Source: Epiperipatus broadwayi
Lineage: Eukaryota > Onychophora > Udeonychophora > Euonychophora > Peripatidae
Reading direction: 5' to 3'
Length of the DNA: 64,000 nucleotides
Assembly: GCA_028023455.1 (NCBI GenBank)
Contig: JAQFVV010012574.1
Span: 122,001 to 186,000, forward strand
Shown here: piece after piece, positions 37,187-48,059 of the stretch
Numbering within the stretch: the first letter of the stretch is position 1
Layout of the letters: every line of letters starts with the position of its first letter
Notes under the pieces: generated by a model
Seen by the model: the letters and a program-made list of their open reading frames with translations, nothing else
Told to the model about the DNA's origin: nothing
The model's database searches: none
Translations under genes and position numbers: made by a program

Positions 37187-37243
37187 ATGATCTGGACCAA
37201 CTGATGAGTGCTGGATCAGCACGAAATATATAGTGGAAATCAT
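37187..37243 (+). ncRNA. Type I hammerhead ribozyme (copy D)
   Basis: The conserved core is complete: CTGATGA at 37,201-37,207 and GAAA at 37,223-37,226. Stem II is GTGCTG with CAGCAC and a GAT loop (37,208-37,222). Stem I has an outer helix ATGAT (37,187-37,191) with ATCAT (37,239-37,243) and an inner helix of three pairs (37,197-37,199 with 37,234-37,236). Stem III is AT with AT around a 2-nt loop, and the predicted triplet ATA ends at 37,232. The C-G pair of copy C at the fifth position of the outer helix is T-A here, so pairing was kept. Confidence 0.83.
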
Positions 37244-37249
37244 GTTTAT

Positions 37250-37310
37250 TGGTTGTATGAGATAGAGTGGACAGCAAAAGGGAGCCTAAAAGCCTGTGTT
37301 CAAATCTTCT
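37250..37310 (+). repeat. Conserved 3' flank of hammerheads B and D
   Basis: GTATGAGATAGAGTGGACAG and GCCTGTGTTCAAATC recur downstream of hammerhead B (minus strand, 18,335-18,275). The second block resembles a tRNA B box. Confidence 0.55.
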
Positions 37311-37439
37311 ATACTACATTTAAAGATGACTTAATTTTTATAAATTTATACAATTGGATTTACAATTCCAATTCTTTTCACAATGCTCTGGCAATTGATT
37401 TTAAAAAAGATAGGGTGAGTTTTGTTGTTTGAAAAAGTA

Positions 37440-38395
37440 TTAAATAAAGATTCAAATCAATTTATCTTTTGTATTTATTGAGAGTAGATTTATTCTAAAA
37501 ATGAATTTGAAAGAAATCATTCTTTTTTAAAAAAGAATAATTAATTAATCATAAATTGTCCTCAAACAAAAATTTAATTTTTAAAAAGAAAATCAACTAA
37601 AATATTTTTATAAAACCCATGAATTAATTGAAACAATTTGATGATGTTGTATATTAAATTGCTAGCTATTAGAAATAAATTAATTTTTTTTCTTATTCGT
37701 TTTTTTAAAAAAAAAAAGATAGATAATTCATGAGAATTAGTTAGTATTAGAAATGTAAAATATTATGAAAGACTTTGACCAAAAATATCATGAGTTACAA
37801 TTGCAAATTTCAACTAAGTTAAATTTATTGGCAAGTTTTATATTCATTTGAGTAAATTATCTTTGGTATTGAAATTCTCAACTCATTTTTTTTAATATTT
37901 TAAAATAAATAATAATATGGATTAGTTACAAAAATGATAAGTTGAATTTCTAAATTCCTTTTTCTGGAAGTAAATCCATTCAGTATTACCTCCAAATCAG
38001 CTGAAATTCTTATAAAAAAATCTTAAATAATCTCCTGAAAAATAAATTGTTCAATTATCCAAATATAGAAATAATGATGAAAATTATATCAAAGTATTTA
38101 AATAATGCATATCAGATCAACAAAGTTAGACATTACTTGAGCATCTAATCAAATACTTTGATGTGGAATATATCAAGTAACTAAACAATTCTCAGATAAA
38201 TTTAAAAACAAAATAAAATAATGAGACACCTTTTCATTTGAAATCCTAAAATTAACAGCTCATTTTGTGAACATTTAATTAAAAAAAAATCATAAGCGAT
38301 TTTGTTAATAATGTAATTATGAGTAGAATAAATATTATTCCTCCATCCTTTTGCTTATATGTCAATAATTTAATATATTTTAAATAATAATAAAC
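37440..38395. other. A+T-rich non-coding stretch
   Basis: No feature recognised. Confidence 0.6.
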
Positions 38396-38448
38396 AGCCA
38401 TTTATAAATGAATATAGCCTTCCAGCCTCCCCCCCCCACCCAAGTACT

Positions 38449-38800
38449 CTAGAAATGAATTTTACAATGACTATACAAACCAAACTGTAAAATATAAATA
38501 AGTTCACATATAAAACATACTGCTCCATTTTTCTGTTTGCTTGATATTTTATCATCTTGACTTTTAATTTTGTGAGCAGAAAACTTTATTTTCTGATTTC
38601 CTTCAACACCATGTCTATTTGTAGCACTCCAATTTGTTATATTGTTTGCTATATCTTCACAATGGAAGCAACTAACATTCAGTTCATAATGCTTTGAGAT
38701 AATCCTTTTAATGTAGAAGGGGTCTGTTATACCAGAAAAATCATGTTCATGTTCACTATAAAACACTCTTTTAGGAAGTCTTATCCATATATTAATTTAA
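38449..38800 (-). CDS. Unidentified open frame, possible exon or chance ORF
   Basis: An open frame of about 115 codons on the minus strand contains residues uncommon in A+T-rich chance frames: FYSEHEHDFSGITDPFY, then SCFHCEDIANNITNWSA, then a Lys/Ser-rich part. I do not recognise a family, and no repeat copy is seen elsewhere in the window. No convincing splice sites bound it. It lies on the same strand as the nuclear-receptor exon but 17 kb downstream, and it does not look like receptor sequence. A frame of this length is only mildly unexpected by chance in 64 kb of such DNA. Confidence 0.2.
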
Positions 38801-38804
38801 AACC

Positions 38805-39190
38805 TATAAATACATATCCTATATAATATGAAGTTTCATTATTATAAACTTTATTCATACTATAAGAAAAAGGCACTTATAATTATTTGATTGTTATAGT
38901 TATTATTTGATAAGTTAACTTTGGTAACTTTATTAAAATAAAATTAAAAAGAAATATGTTATATATAGGGGGTTTGAACTCAGACTTTCACATGACCCTC
39001 AACCATCATGCTATATTCAAACCCTTATATATTGCATATATAAATTCAGGTATGAAAATCCTGTTGTGAAGAAAAAAATTCATATTTTAAAGAAATACAT
39101 TATAAATATGTTCACTTTTGAAATTATTGTTGCCTTTATATATTAATATAAGCCATGCAATTTATTAAATACAATTTTATACTGCAATTG
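38805..39190. other. A+T-rich non-coding stretch
   Basis: No feature recognised. Confidence 0.6.
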
Positions 39191-39236
39191 CATAATAAGC
39201 ATCACATGACCACCCATTCTTATGCTTGTGTATAAC

Positions 39237-39759
39237 TGTTTTAAAACAGCAAAACTCACTATACGTATTGCTACACACAGAAAGCTAGAGTAATAAATGG
39301 ATCCCAGAAGTCTTGTGCATAAAATCCCTATCTAGTGCTTACTCATCCAATATCCCCAGACTAGTTTCTGGCTTGTGGCCTTCGTCAGTGAGGAGCCTTG
39401 GATCTGAGAGTACTGCACCTAGATCTTAGGATCTAATGCAACCCTCCATATGACTATATAAGCTAATGGGCTTGAATTGAAAACATTAAGGTGTTTTCAG
39501 TTTAAGACTCATAGTTTTGTAGTTAAATGGAGATAAAAGGTGGCTGCTGGAGGGTTGCATTAGATCCTAAGATCTAGGTGCAGTGCTCTCAATCCAAAGG
39601 TTTCTCACTGATGAAGGCCACAAGCCAGAAATTAATCTGGGGATATTGGATGAGTAGGCACTAGATAGGGATTTTATGCACAAGCCTTCTGGAACCCATT
39701 GATTACTCTAGCTTGCTGTGTGCGAAATACATATAGTGAGTTTTGCCTGTTTTAAAACA
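39237..39759. mobile_element. Long inverted-repeat element, copy 2
   Basis: Arms at 39,237-39,448 and 39,548-39,759 are inverted copies. They start GTTTTAAAACAGCAAAACTC and end GAGTTTTGCCTGTTTTAAAA. On the left the similarity to other copies goes on outward to about 39,200 (CATCACATGACCACC). It has the same internal blocks as copies 1 and 3. Confidence 0.82.
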
Positions 39760-39798
39760 ATTGCATAAGCTGACTAATATTGAAAAGATTAATTTTAT

Positions 39799-39948
39799 AT
39801 ATATAAAGTAAATAAGCATTTATTTTTTATATAGCGCTATGTTTACAATTGTGGCCTTTAAAGCTAATTGTGCATGCGCTTTTTGCAAAAAGCGCATGCA
39901 AATTAGCTTGAAAGGCTGATATTTGAATGTAATATATAAAGTAAATAA
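39799..39948. mobile_element. Hairpin insertion with 17-bp flanking direct repeats
   Basis: ATATATAAAGTAAATAA occurs at 39,799-39,815 and again at 39,932-39,948. The 116 bp between them hold a near-perfect hairpin (39,854-39,916), with GCCTTT...GCATGCGCTTTTT facing its complement. The length of the flanking repeats suggests LINE-type insertion rather than a DNA transposon. Confidence 0.6.
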
Positions 39949-39949
39949 A

Positions 39950-40610
39950 CACAAACATATTTAAAATATATGTATATATGAAAAAATAAATGCATGTTTC
40001 AAAATTTTAAAAAGTCCAAAATAGCTAAAAAAATATTAGTATTTTATTATTGTTATAATCATACTTTAGGATTCTTTGCATATTCATTGTCATACTTAGT
40101 CAATAAAATAAATCTAGCCAATTATATGTTTTAGAGGGATAGATTATTATATATATCGTAACCATACGAATATTAAAAATAAAGCACATCATTATTTATA
40201 TATATAGATAATTATTTAATTTCTTATAGCAAGCTTTTAACTATGTTTATGGTACTTTTCACATAAATTGGTTTAGTTTATAAGAAACAACGGAAGGTAT
40301 ATCTGCCTAAACTCTATAAAAAAAACCTTATATATATAAAAGCAGTAAATAAATATTATATGGATTTACAAAAGATATCATAAATATGAATATCAGCTTA
40401 ATTTCTTAATGCATTGTTATATGGAATTGCAATTAAAGAATTATTGCCCATATTTTATTTTCATTATATGTGTAAAAATAATTTGCTGCTATACTAATTT
40501 TAATGATGTTGCTAAAATAAGAACTAACAATAATTTATCAAATACAACAGAAAGAACCATCAAAATTTTGATACTTATTCAAATGTTTCTTTAAATAAAA
40601 TAGTTCAAGT
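39950..40610. other. A+T-rich non-coding stretch
   Basis: No feature recognised. Confidence 0.6.
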
Positions 40611-40630
40611 TCAGATATCTGTATAACTTT

Positions 40631-40734
40631 TTTTTTCTCATGTGTCATAGCATCAGCAGGAAAGACAACCCGCTAACCCGGGATAACTGCTTGTAAAGCA
40701 GCTGTCGCTGACCTTTCGACCACCAATGCTTGAC
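40631..40734 (-). mobile_element. tRNA-derived SINE (family C) with perfect duplication
   Basis: On the minus strand it runs from GTCAAGCATTGGTGGTCGAA to GATGCTATGACACATGAG, followed by a short A-run. TATCTGTATAACTTT at 40,616-40,630 and 40,735-40,749 is a perfect 15-bp target-site duplication. At about 104 bp this is a very short SINE, a tRNA-like body plus a tail. Its insertion would need a partner LINE. Confidence 0.88.
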
Positions 40735-40754
40735 TATCTGTATAACTTTGTTGA

Positions 40755-43480
40755 TTGCTTTTAAATAACAGTAATATTATAATAATTATACATTAAAAAC
40801 ATGTGAATAAGACATACAATATTACTAAAAATTTGTGTGAAAGAAACATCATCAGACGTCTTTTTTTTTTAAAAAAATCATATATAATTGCATACAAGTT
40901 TCATTTTGCATTTACCATTATATTTAAATAAAACAATGATGCGAAGAAGCACGTTCTAATTAAACATTTATTTTTGAAGTAGAGCTAATTTATAATATGT
41001 TTTTACCTTAATATGATTTGAGGATCAGATAATTAAAAAATTTTCTTAGCACTTACAAGCATACATACATATGCAAATGACAAATATAAAAGTTATGTTA
41101 TTGTTTAATCCTCCTATTAGAAAATAAAAAAAAATTATTTATTAGGAAGATCTTTATGATAATTTTAAATGACATTAATATTATCTTTTATAAAATGTAT
41201 TGTTTACTTTTAAAGTTATGTTTATTGCTTTATAATAAATTGTTTATCTATTTAAAAAATCTCCGCATACTTTTCTTTGTTGCAATAATAAAAGATATAG
41301 ATTTGAGTAAAATATATATAATATCTAAATAAATTTCCAAGTACAATAGATATGAACATGTATATAATTCATTTTAAAACAGACAAGATATTTTCAACAG
41401 ATAAACTTTATGTTTTACTTGATCTAAAACTTATCAATACCCATATTTGCAGATGCAGTTGACTTAAACATAGATCTGTAAATGGAAAATATGGACAGTA
41501 TAGGGGTATAAGTAGTCATTAAATAAATTTACTTTTATTAGACTCTATGTCCTTGAGTACAATGGAAGAGTGACTAACTCTGGAGCTTCAGATTTACAGA
41601 TCATTCTCAATTCTACCACTGGCTTATTTATATATAAATTTAAGTAGAGAATAAGGTAGGAATTATCTTTTTCTTGTAAAATCTCTGCCTTGTGTTTTTG
41701 ACTTGAGAGTTTCCTATGCAGTCATTATTACATCTGATTAGCTGTCATATAAGCATTTTTAAGGTGCTTCTGTCAAAGGGTTTCAGCCTTTCATGTTATT
41801 ATCATTTGTAACATATCCTGAGCAAGAATACCATTTAATTATTTTTATTTTTATTACATTAAAATAGCATATCAATAAAAATTAGTGAATTCTACATACT
41901 CATCTATACCAATAAGTAATGGTCCAAGATTAAATCTCTAAAGGAAAAAAGTTTTTTAATAAAATTTCCTTTTTAAAAATAAAGTTGCAGCAACATATAT
42001 CATATCTTCAGACCTCAAGTTAAAATCCTCCTAAAGTAATATCTGTTTTTTTATTTATATCAATCCCTAATCTTTTTTGATAATGAGCACTACACTTGAA
42101 AAGGGTAATTGTTTTTGATAAACTCTCTATTTTATGGTATCTAAAATATGGAGAATGAAAGCTGAAAATGTTAAATATTGTTTGACCACATTAACATGCT
42201 CATCTCTTTTAGCACTAATGCAATGACTAATTGTATCCACATAAAAGATCTTACAAACTCCACAAGAGTTCATAAACTTCTTGGGCCTTGATATAGATCA
42301 AATGTGTTTGTTTAGTTAAAATGTTACCAATTTTTGAATTCATAATAAAAAATTGTATCAAGGTTCTAATATAGATCCTAATCTATCTTTCTGTAGTTTT
42401 TTTTACATAACACACCAAAGTTTTCACTGCATTAGCTTTATCTATCTTTTTTGATGTTTGACATACAGAATATATATTTGTTTAAAACACTCAAGTTACA
42501 TCCACTTGTTAATAAACTTTTGTGAAGATTTTTTTTTTCCAGAAAAAATTTATCAACAAAAAAATCCCATAAAGGATTTCATTATTAAGTGTATGATAAT
42601 ATGAAAATACTTTTAAATACCTATGATTTGGATAGAAATCTTCTGAATTTAGAAGAGTGTTGAGAAAGGCAGAAATAAAACTAATACAGTTAGTTTTTTT
42701 TTTATTATAGACAGAATAGAGCACATTCCAATATTATAGCATATTTCCCAACAATCAAAAATTAACAATGTTTTAACCAAAGCTAAGGATTTGATGTCAC
42801 TCAAGATCTAAAAGGGTTATGAAATCTTTTGTTGGATTTATAATACCTTTTTCTTGGCATGAATAGTCATTACCTTAATGTTTAAAGAGATCAAATGCTA
42901 ATACAGCCAAATAAAGTTTAATGATTTCAGGATTCATTCTTCATGTTTTTGATAGTGACCACATTATAGATTTACAAACATCAAAATCGTGTTCAGATAT
43001 GATTTTACTTATAAGAGAGATCAACAAAATTTTTATATTACCAGACTGATTTAATAGTTAAATTACCTTCTTCCATTTGAGGAAAAATTGTACAGCATAT
43101 TAAGCTTAAATTCATTTCAATTTATCATTCATCTTTGTTTATCTCTTCAGCTCTAAATCATTGCTAGTTTTAGTGAACAAAAATAACTTCTCATTGATAT
43201 TGATTATGAAAGCTATTATATTCAAATCTTGCTTATTTATTATTACTATTCCCCTTTCAGTTCTGTATTTCTTGGAATAAAATATCTCAATCATTTGCCT
43301 GTGACAAATTTAAAATCAGTTTATTTTAAAACATTTTAAAATAACTGGTTGATGGGCAACATAATACTAATAATAACAACAAGCAAATGTACATATAAAT
43401 AAATCCAAAATATATGTTAATATATAGTCTCTGCCATAAGTCTTATGCAATTTTATATTGCTAAGACCACTAATATATGG
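40755..43480. other. A+T-rich stretch with one SINE head
   Basis: A tRNA-like block at 41,560-41,630 (ACAATGGAAGAGTGAC, CTCTGGAGCTTCAG) belongs to SINE family B. At 42.0-43.3 kb the minus strand has faint protein-like pieces that I could not identify; an old, unrecognised retroelement is possible. Confidence 0.45.
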
Positions 43481-43629
43481 TATGGCTGAAGATCTATCAG
43501 CCCCATATAGCTATTTGAGTTGGATAGCTGGGTTCAAAGACACGTAGATGTCTGAAAATTTCAGATTTTCCACTCAATAGATAACTTTTAGATAAGTGCT
43601 TGGCTTTGGGTTAGTATTTTTAGATCTAG

Positions 43630-43711
43630 TGTCTGAACCTATCCTGACACCTCTCTGAGGAGTGCCAAAGCATGAAACCATGGTCAGAGGTTTGGGAGGG
43701 GGTTTCTGACA
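43630..43711 (+). ncRNA. Type I hammerhead ribozyme with GUC cleavage site (copy E)
   Basis: All conserved core bases are present: CTGAGGA at 43,655-43,661 and GAAA at 43,674-43,677. Stem II is GTGC with GCAT and a CAAA loop. Stem III is ACC with GGT around AT (43,677-43,684), so ACCATGGT is a perfect palindrome. The cleavage triplet is the canonical GTC at 43,683-43,685. Stem I inner helix is six perfect pairs, ACCTCT (43,649-43,654) with AGAGGT (43,686-43,691). An internal loop follows, then an outer helix of about nine pairs (43,630-43,639 with 43,701-43,711). It differs in sequence from copies A-D. Three-pair palindromic stem III is the form seen in dimer-acting hammerheads of Penelope-like elements. 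Confidence 0.88.
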
Positions 43712-43859
43712 GAGATATTTTAAGTGCTGGCTCTGGCTAAGCATTTATCATAAAGCTTGTAGAGGAATTGGCAATCCTCATTGTTTATAACTTACAAGCT
43801 TAAGAGATAGGGTCATGTGATCTATGACTCTTATTTTGACTATCTAATATATATATATA

Positions 43860-45050
43860 TATATGTAAAAATCCTCTTTAATATTTATATATTTTAATAC
43901 ATGCTTTTTATTACCAAGTGATATTGAATATTATATATATTGTTTTTTTCTTTCTATATATAATGTTATATTTATTATTAAAGTTGTTCTACCTCAACCT
44001 CTTCTTTTTTCATAAGATTTTTTATTTTTATGGAATGAACTTTTTTTATAAAAGACTGACTTCAAATGATTATGTTTATTAGATGAATAATAACGATAAT
44101 AAAAGATCTATGAAAGCAAGCACGGTTAAATAATAACTGCTGTTAGCTTTGCATGTCAGTTCAGATGATAAGATGACATGGTATCTTTTAATACCCAATT
44201 GTTTAAATTGGGGTTTAATTCTGTAATCACTTAAATTGCATCTGCAGTGTAATAGTCTATTGTTTCATTCAAGTTTATTCATTAGAACTCTGATTCACCT
44301 ACAACCTTATTGATTGTAAAAAGAGATTTAAAATATCATCTGGGAATTCTTCATTTTGTAATTTAATTATAATAATAATCTGAAAGTTTTATTTTGCAAA
44401 AAGAATATTTTGTAATCCACATTTAAGGATTACTTTTTTTTCGAATTCTTTTTAAATTCATACAATTAAATAATAACAAAAGCAAACTTTAACGTTATTT
44501 TGTTGATTTACAGCAATAAATAAAAACGCGTAATATTTATAAAATTAGTATATGCTCATATATGCACACACTCACGCACACACACACACGATAGACAGTT
44601 CACCAATTATTAAATTTCAAACTTGAGAACAATTTCATGTTTTTTTTTACCTGTTTATTAAAATAATTATTGGAAATAATGAATTTCAGTTTTTCTTTTG
44701 CTTTTTTAAATATCTCTACTGCTTATACGTTACGAATTTAAAAACCGAGGACGCCTAAGTTTTGCACTTCTTATGGATGGCCTACCAAAGAATACTATGT
44801 ATATAGGAGAAATTGTGTTAAAAATGGCAAACAATGACCAAACTATCATTAATCATATTTAGTACTAGTAGTACTCTATTATATAATCACTCAGACAGCT
44901 TTCAAGCAGAAAGCTTAGCATACTGTACATCTAATGGTGAATGAGTTTTTTATATAAACAATAATAATTACTTTTTAAAATAAAAAAACCTATTCAAATT
45001 TTAGAATGTACAAACATTTTCGTTATTATAGTTTACATAATACATATATA
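43860..45050. other. A+T-rich non-coding stretch
   Basis: A short CA run at 44,570-44,590. No gene is seen. Confidence 0.6.
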
Positions 45051-45051
45051 A

Positions 45052-45135
45052 CTCACTGCTGGCTGAAGGCTCTCCTGCACTCCGAAAAAAAAACAGAGAA
45101 GGGAAGGCATTACACGACAGGCTTGCTAAATACTG
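45052..45135. other. GC-richer island of unknown nature
   Basis: CACTGCTGGCTGAAGGCTCT and the sequence after it stand out from the A+T-rich surroundings. On the plus strand an open frame (LLAEGSPALRKKNREGKALH...) runs to a donor-like GTAAGG at 45,140. On the minus strand a pyrimidine run and TGCAG precede a very short segment followed by GTGAGT. It may be an exon of either strand, or a repeat. Confidence 0.25.
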
Positions 45136-45139
45136 GATG

Positions 45140-45705
45140 GTAAGGGATTTTTTATAACGTTAATTTTTATTCTTTAGCTAAGAATATCTAAATGCACATT
45201 TATTGATTACTTTTGGGAGGATAGATGTGTTGCCTTAAAATTAAAGTGAAAACATTAGAGATGTAAAAACACCTGTATTGTCGAGAATGTATATAATGAT
45301 TGTTAAGAATTGGCCCTTTAAGGTTTCAATAATGAATTAAATGAAAGTTTACGAATTTTTCTTGATGAAAGACATATACTCTTCACTTCAGTAAAATATG
45401 TAATATAAAATAGATGTACACACATACATATATATACAGTTGCAAACACTAGAAGTCTGAAATTTAAAATTATAAAAAAAAAAAAATCTCCAATAAATGG
45501 TATTTATTAAAAATTCTAATTGCATACAGATTATTTTTAAAACTATTATTATGTGACCAAATTCAAATAAATAAATAAAATATATCTATTTTTTATATCA
45601 ACGATTTGGATAAAATCTATGTTCAGATTCATACCCACACATTTATACTAAACCATAAGTGATAACATCACCACAGTTGTATACTTAAACAAAGCAATAT
45701 AATAT
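45140..45705. other. A+T-rich non-coding stretch
   Basis: No feature recognised. Confidence 0.6.
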
Positions 45706-45712
45706 CAGCAAT

Positions 45713-46037
45713 CTTTGACAGAATAGCTCAGTTGATAGAGTGTTTGCCTTAAACTCGATATTCAAGAATCTAAAGGTGCGAGTTTAACTTCTAAGTGAAT
45801 ATTGTCACTGTGCATATAGGACAGAAACACTTGAAGAAGAGTGGAGAATAATACTACTCAAAATGCTGTGCAATTACTAACCTGTATTGTCTATTTGTGT
45901 ATTATTACTAACAAGTTGTTTGTATTTGGAAAATTTTAAATAAAATTTAAAATTTTCTATACATTCAACATTCACTCATAAATGATGGAAATAGTCCAAC
46001 ATATCACATCTTATAATGTACCATCATTAGAAACCTT
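45713..46037 (+). mobile_element. tRNA-derived SINE (family A), full copy
   Basis: Head TTTGACAGAATAGCTCAGTT with A box; a B-box-like GTGCGAGTTTAACTTC at 45,776-45,791. The core is CTTGAAGAAGAGTGGAGAAT. The tail ends ATGATGGAAATAGTCC and then ACCTTCAG. The minus-strand copy at 19.1 kb has the same order. Confidence 0.75.
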
Positions 46038-46040
46038 CAG

Positions 46041-46315
46041 GTAAACAACTCGAATATCGAATTTAAGGCAAATGCTTTAACCAACTGACCTATCCTGTCA
46101 AAGAGAAATGAGAAAATTATTCACAGAGCAAATGAGACATTATTGAAAGAACGAATAAATGTTCAGTGCTTTTCCAAGTATTACTAACAAGTTGTTTATA
46201 TTTGAAAAGTTTAAATAAAGTTTAAAATTTTCTATACATTCAACATTTACTGATAGATGATGGAAATAGTCCAGCATATTATCACATCTAATATACCATT
46301 ATCACATACCTTCAG
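46041..46315. mobile_element. Rearranged SINE family A: inverted head plus second tail
   Basis: A minus-strand head (46,102-46,041, read as TGACAGGATAGGTCAGTTGG) directly follows the plus-strand copy. A second plus-strand tail at 46,178-46,315 repeats 45,904-46,037. The block is therefore head-tail, inverted head, tail. Confidence 0.65.
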
Positions 46316-46429
46316 ACAAATAAAAAGAAATATATGATTTCACAAGACATAGGATATTGTTTTATTCTGAAGCAATGATTAGTTTACATAGTGATACTAG
46401 GAAAATTAATATCAAGCGTGTACAATAGG

Positions 46430-47110
46430 GTGACTCCATATCTCCAAAACTTTTTACAGTAGTATGCAAAAAAGATTTTGCTGATGAAAATGGAAAGCTA
46501 AAAGAATGACAGCAAATAGAGATTATTTAAGTTATCTAAATATTGTAGATAATTTAGATGATTTTGCAAATAATGCTTCAGAGCTTCAGGAAATGTTGCA
46601 TCTGACAAGGAAAATAGGAAAGTAGGACTAAAGATAAATGTTAAAAAGACTAAAGTAATGTTCAATGGATTTGCTTAAAAAATAAAATAAGATTGATAAT
46701 AATGATTTAGAAGAAGTTAATAGATGCAACTATCTTGGTCAGATTATAAACACAGATGGAAACATAATGAGTAGAGTTATTCATAGAATTAAACTTGAAT
46801 GTAGTGAATTTGGTAGAAAAAAATTAATATTAAAAGAAATATACTTCATGTGCTTGAAAAGGAAGGTTTTTAATACACATGTTTAACCAGTTCTTACTTA
46901 TGGATTTGAGATTTGAACACTAAATAGAAAAGCAATACAGAGACTTCAGAACCCTTAACAAAACATGGAGATATAGATGTTAAGAATAACTAGAAGGAAT
47001 TGAAAACAAAATGCATGGATAAGAAAACAAACAGTTGTTGTTGATATCATTAAAAGAATTAAGAGACTGAAGTGTAACTGAATGGACAAAGCTGAATTTC
47101 AAAAGATTGT
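46430..47110 (+). pseudogene. RTE-like LINE reverse transcriptase fragment
   Basis: Pieces of the plus-strand translation are LDDFANNASELQEMLH (the region after the catalytic Y-A-D-D, here degraded), KVGLKINVKKTKVMFN, CNYLGQIINTDGN and IKRLKCNW. These match the finger-to-thumb part of an RTE-like reverse transcriptase. Many stops are present. It ends before the usual C-terminal QWTDNG that is kept in the fragment at 13.5 kb. It would once have copied the element RNA into DNA at the insertion site. Confidence 0.82.
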
Positions 47111-47119
47111 AAAAGACCT

Positions 47120-47870
47120 ACAAACCTTTTTTCATTAATAAATAAAGTTGCATCATATTTTAATTGTTTTTGTTGTTGTTTTAATACTCCACATGTTAAC
47201 ATTCATTTCACCAAATCAAGATTGTTTTGGAACTTTTTTATTTTCCAGTTAAAAAAAAACATTTTTTGTCATTTAATTTGCTTAGCTGCAGAAATTGTTA
47301 TACTAGTTATTATTGAATATCTTTATTATTATAATGAACATTTAAAAAGCATTAACATATTAATATTTTACAAATTAAGATAAATACCTTCTTTAATATT
47401 TTTTTTACCTGTGTAGTTTAGCACAGTGGCAAAGTGACAGACTTGAGAGCTAAAAGTCCCTCAATCCAAGCTTAACTTGTAACTTGTGGTGTTCAAATAT
47501 TGCTTTATTTCTTAATTTGCTAATCATTTGATTATTTTATTTTTAAGCCTTGATTGCTTGAGTGCAGTGCTAAAGTGGCCTTACAGTTGTAGATATGAAG
47601 AAAAAAATTTTAAATGACATATTCTAAAGTATGTGGACTATAGGAAATATCATTGATAAGAGACAAATTCTTTTGATTGCCAATTAATTATAAAAAAAAG
47701 AAAGACCAAATAAGATGAAAAACAAAAATGTAATAAATTTGAAAAATAGAAAATAATTAGAAGTCGTGCTCTTTATAATCTAATGCAGTGTTAGAGTGGT
47801 GAACTCAAAAATAAGAGTTTCAAAATTGATTCTCAGAAAAATAATATAAATAAGGGGGAAAATCTACATT
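47120..47870. other. Non-coding stretch with tRNA-like SINE relics
   Basis: 47,413-47,500 (TAGTTTAGCACAGTGGCAAA) and 47,780-47,835 (ATGCAGTGTTAGAGTGGTGA) look like SINE heads of family B. Nothing else is seen. Confidence 0.5.
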
Positions 47871-47874
47871 TAGT

Positions 47875-47875
<1 letters not shown>

Positions 47876-47966
<91 letters not shown>

Positions 47967-47967
47967 C
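47876..47967. repeat. (AAT)n microsatellite
   Basis: About 30 AAT units. The minus-strand poly-Ile frame across it is an artefact. Confidence 0.97.
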
Positions 47968-48059
47968 ATCAAATGGCTTGTTGATTGGAGATTTAGATGA
48001 AATTGAAGCATCAAAAGTGACTTTGAGCTCTTGAGTCTAACACTCAACTGCTACTTTAA

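Noticed and set aside
36902-37243. A 113-codon frame with alternating Ile/Tyr
   Set aside because: It is the translation of the AT microsatellite and overlaps hammerhead D on the other strand.
45713-45800. Possible genuine tRNA gene
   Set aside because: The acceptor and T arms do not pair well, and the head continues into a SINE core and tail shared with other copies.
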